NCBI GenBank assembly: GCA_900766795.1
Contig: CAAFWX010000022.1
Location: 1 to 6,378, forward strand
Reading direction: 5' to 3'
Length of the DNA: 6,378 bases
Origin: Oscillospiraceae bacterium
GTDB lineage: Bacteria; Bacillota_A; Clostridia; Oscillospirales; Ruminococcaceae
In this document: piece after piece, positions 4,365-6,378 of the stretch
Numbering within the stretch: position 1 is the stretch's first letter
Layout: each line of letters starts with the position of its first letter
Made by a program: the position numbers and the translations under genes
The notes under the pieces: model-generated
The model's database searches: none
The model's input: the letters and a program-made list of their open reading frames with translations, nothing else
What the model was told of the DNA's origin: nothing

Positions 4365-6378
4365 CTTTAGTTTAACAAAGCGGCTGACCACATACCACAA
4401 AATCGCGGGGACGATTCCCGTTGCGACAGAAATGAACATGGCGAGCACGTCAACCGCCATAAGCCCGAAAGCAGTATTCACCCCGGGTATGTAAACCAGC
4501 AGAATCGGAACTATCGCAAGTATGCCGAGCGCCGCAAACGCTGCCACACCGCCGCGAAGCAAAGCGCCGCCCGGCGCGCGCTTATTCATGCGGAGGATTC
4601 CGAACGAAGCCATTGAGAAGCACAGCGCAATCGCCGCGCAGCTTCGCGCAAACTCAGTGTTAGCGCCCTTGTACATGAACATATAGGAAGCCGCAGCGAC
4701 AATGCCCGAAATAACACCCATCAGCACCGCCCCCACGATAAACGGCACGTTTATTGTGCCTCCGCGAACGTATTTCGAGGCGGGGAGCCTGTCGTTGTCG
4801 CTGCCCTTGGCGGTGAAGTACATCATCGCCGCGGCGGGAATAAGCACAACCGCAAGAACAGCCAGCAGCGCGGGATTAAGCAGCAGCTTGTGCCCTGCGA
4901 AAATGTTGAACAGGTTCACCGTAAACAGCGCCACATAGCCCGTAATTATGGCTGCGGACGCGTTCTTTATACTGCGGTGGGTGCGCCGCGCGGCAGCGAT
5001 GGTGTTCGCGACAGACACAAGGGTGTCGTCGTTCATGATAATATCCGCGCTCTCATAAGCTGAACCCGTGGTGTACTGCGACATGGTTATCCCGATGTCC
5101 GCCTGCTCAAGCAGCTCCGCGTCGTCTGCGCGGGTTGCTGCCATCGAAACAACCTCGCCGTCCTTTTTCAGCGTTTTCATCACAAAAAGCTTCTGCTCGC
5201 GGGTAAGCTGCGAGAAAACCTCCGCGCGTGCGGGAATCGGCATTCCGCTTCTCATGCAAGCTGCGGCGTCCTTTCGCGAAACAGGCTCGGCAGCAGACAG
5301 CCCTATCATTCGTCCCGTTGCGGCGGCAACAGAGGGGTTGTCGTCGCTGAACATTACCACGCGAACTCCTGCTCTGCGGCAAATCTTCACCGCAGCGGCT
5401 ACGCTTTCACGCAGCGGCGCAGAGAACGCAACCATTCCTACAAAGGTATAGCGAAATCCCGCCGTGCTCTCGGTCGAGCCGGACTCGGTAGCGTCCGCAA
5501 ACGCCATCGCCAGCACGCGGCAGCCCTGCTCGTAGTACTCGGAAAGCTTCTTCTTCGCGGCGAAAAGTTCCTCGGGCTTCATGTGGCACAGCGGGAACAC
5601 CTGCTCGGGTGCGCCTTTTATGCAGTAGAGCTTCGTGCCGTTGAAGTCCCAGAGCGCTCCGTTGAGCGTTTCGTCGCCGCCCGGCATTTTCTCGATAAGC
5701 TTGTTGTTCTCGCACACGTCGAAGATGTGCTCGTCAAAAAAAGTCGCCTTAAGCGTCAGCGCACGCTCGGCAGGGTCGGAGCTGTTCTGCGCGCAGGTCA
5801 GCACCGCGATGTTATACAGCAGTTCCTCGCTGTCGGTGTAAACGCCGCGCACCTCCATGGTTTCGCGCGAGATTACGCCGCTTTTCTCCACGCACAGCAC
5901 GCTCATGCTGTTAAGCTTCTCAATGTCGTCAAGCGACTTTACGACAGCGTTGTTTCGCAAAAGCACCGCCGCGCAGCGCGAATAATACAGCCGAATGATG
6001 GTGCAAAGCCCTGTCGGGAAGAAGCAAAGCCCGAAGATTAGTCCGCGGACAATTGCGGGCGAGAACGCCATTTTCCCCGCAAGGGAGCTTATCATCGTAA
6101 CAAGCATCGCAAGGCAGGCAACTGCAGTGCAAAGCAGCGAGAATGCTGCCGCGTCGGATTCAAGCCGCGTGCGGTAAGGGTGACGCTCGGGCTGCGCACC
6201 GTGCTTCTGATAGAACTTTGTGTCAACGCCTATTGCCGTAACCTCGCAGATAGCGATTCCGCCCAGCACGGTCGAGCCGCTGTAAACGAAAGAGTCATTC
6301 AGCGCCGAGCGCTTCGCGGCGCCCGAATTTTTCACCACGCTCTTGTGGGAATCGGACAGCGCAAACTCGTCAACAACA
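4362..6378 (-). CDS. P-type ATPase-like protein with degenerate catalytic motifs (probable pseudo-ATPase), N-terminus outside the window
   Basis: This is the C-terminal 671 residues of a P2-type (Ca2+-ATPase-like) cation ATPase homologue. Numbering starts at the Val codon 6377-6375, and the gene begins beyond the window. The architecture is complete from the end of the A domain: M3 (~75-99), M4 (~108-128), P and N domains (~150-455), then six C-terminal membrane segments (~472-663). Landmarks align without gaps, but the active-site residues do not match. DES-x-L-TGES is DEFALSDSH (3-11), PEGL in M4 is PTGL (121-124), DKTGT is EKSGV (164-168), DPPR is APLR (320-323), TGD is FSDD (343-346) and TGDGVND is AATRADD (413-419). 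KGAPE (254-258), the P-domain lysine in EQKL (~396) and ADIGITM (426-432) are kept. The phosphorylated Asp is Glu, so normal pumping is unlikely. The frame is long and unbroken, which suggests a selected protein rather than decay. It is the first visible gene of the minus-strand operon. Its function is unknown. Confidence 0.85.
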   Translation of the reverse strand, partial: VVDEFALSDSHKSVVKNSGAAKRSALNDSFVYSGSTVLGGIAICEVTAIGVDTKFYQKHGAQPERHPYRTRLESDAAAFSLLCTAVACLAMLVTMISSLAGKMAFSPAIVRGLIFGLCFFPTGLCTIIRLYYSRCAAVLLRNNAVVKSLDDIEKLNSMSVLCVEKSGVISRETMEVRGVYTDSEELLYNIAVLTCAQNSSDPAERALTLKATFFDEHIFDVCENNKLIEKMPGGDETLNGALWDFNGTKLYCIKGAPEQVFPLCHMKPEELFAAKKKLSEYYEQGCRVLAMAFADATESGSTESTAGFRYTFVGMVAFSAPLRESVAAAVKICRRAGVRVVMFSDDNPSVAAATGRMIGLSAAEPVSRKDAAACMRSGMPIPARAEVFSQLTREQKLFVMKTLKKDGEVVSMAATRADDAELLEQADIGITMSQYTTGSAYESADIIMNDDTLVSVANTIAAARRTHRSIKNASAAIITGYVALFTVNLFNIFAGHKLLLNPALLAVLAVVLIPAAAMMYFTAKGSDNDRLPASKYVRGGTINVPFIVGAVLMGVISGIVAAASYMFMYKGANTEFARSCAAIALCFSMASFGILRMNKRAPGGALLRGGVAAFAALGILAIVPILLVYIPGVNTAFGLMAVDVLAMFISVATGIVPAILWYVVSRFVKLK

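Noticed and set aside
5583..6041. Plus-strand open frame of 152 codons opposite the ATPase-like gene
   Set aside because: It is an antisense shadow. The minus-strand frame has a continuous P-type ATPase alignment.
4362..6338. Treating the GTG at 6338 as the true start of the ATPase-like gene
   Set aside because: The frame stays open to the window edge, and the residues before it (VVDEFALSDSHKS) align with the A-domain motif region, so the gene extends beyond the window.
4362..6378. Calling the ATPase-like gene a decaying pseudogene
   Set aside because: There is no stop or frameshift in more than 2 kb, domain order and spacing are preserved, and several nucleotide-site motifs remain.
1..6378. 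CRISPR arrays, tRNA or rRNA genes, insertion sequences
   Set aside because: No regularly spaced repeats, cloverleaf-like segments, transposase frames or terminal inverted repeats were seen.

Overview
The window holds two convergent gene sets from what looks like a motile anaerobic Clostridia-type bacterium. The base composition is moderately GC-rich, Shine-Dalgarno sites are strong AGGAGG types, and rubrerythrin, a DUF368 transporter and a chemoreceptor are all present. An Oscillospiraceae/Ruminococcus-like origin is my best guess, but the sequence alone does not prove it.

The plus-strand set (1-2740) starts with the 3' part of a TetR-family regulator whose N-terminus lies outside the window. 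Next comes a flavodoxin-fold FMN protein with four cysteines spaced as in iron-sulfur flavoproteins. It appears to start at an AUU codon one base after the TetR stop codon. After 21 bases comes a chemoreceptor (MCP) with about six membrane segments and neither an extracellular sensor nor a HAMP domain. A strong intrinsic terminator follows at 2712-2739, and a second plus-strand terminator lies at 2833-2864.

The minus-strand set (6378 down to 2879) is read as P-type ATPase-like protein, then a DUF368/PopT-family polyprenyl-phosphate transporter, then rubrerythrin, then an intrinsic terminator at 2879-2908. The first two genes are 9 bases apart, and the ribosome site of the second overlaps the stop of the first. 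The second and third are 49 bases apart with a small GC hairpin between them.

The most unusual item is the ATPase-like protein. It keeps an intact frame and an overall P2-type architecture, but the core catalytic motifs in view are replaced: TGES by SDSH, DKTGT by EKSGV, TGD by SDD, TGDGVND by AATRADD, DPPR by APLR and PEGL by PTGL. The nucleotide-site KGAPE motif and the P-domain lysine are kept. It therefore looks like a retained pseudo-ATPase rather than a pump, encoded with a lipid-carrier transporter and a peroxide-detoxifying enzyme. How these act together is not known from the sequence. A plausible reading is envelope or stress maintenance on the minus strand, and redox sensing coupled to motility on the plus strand.
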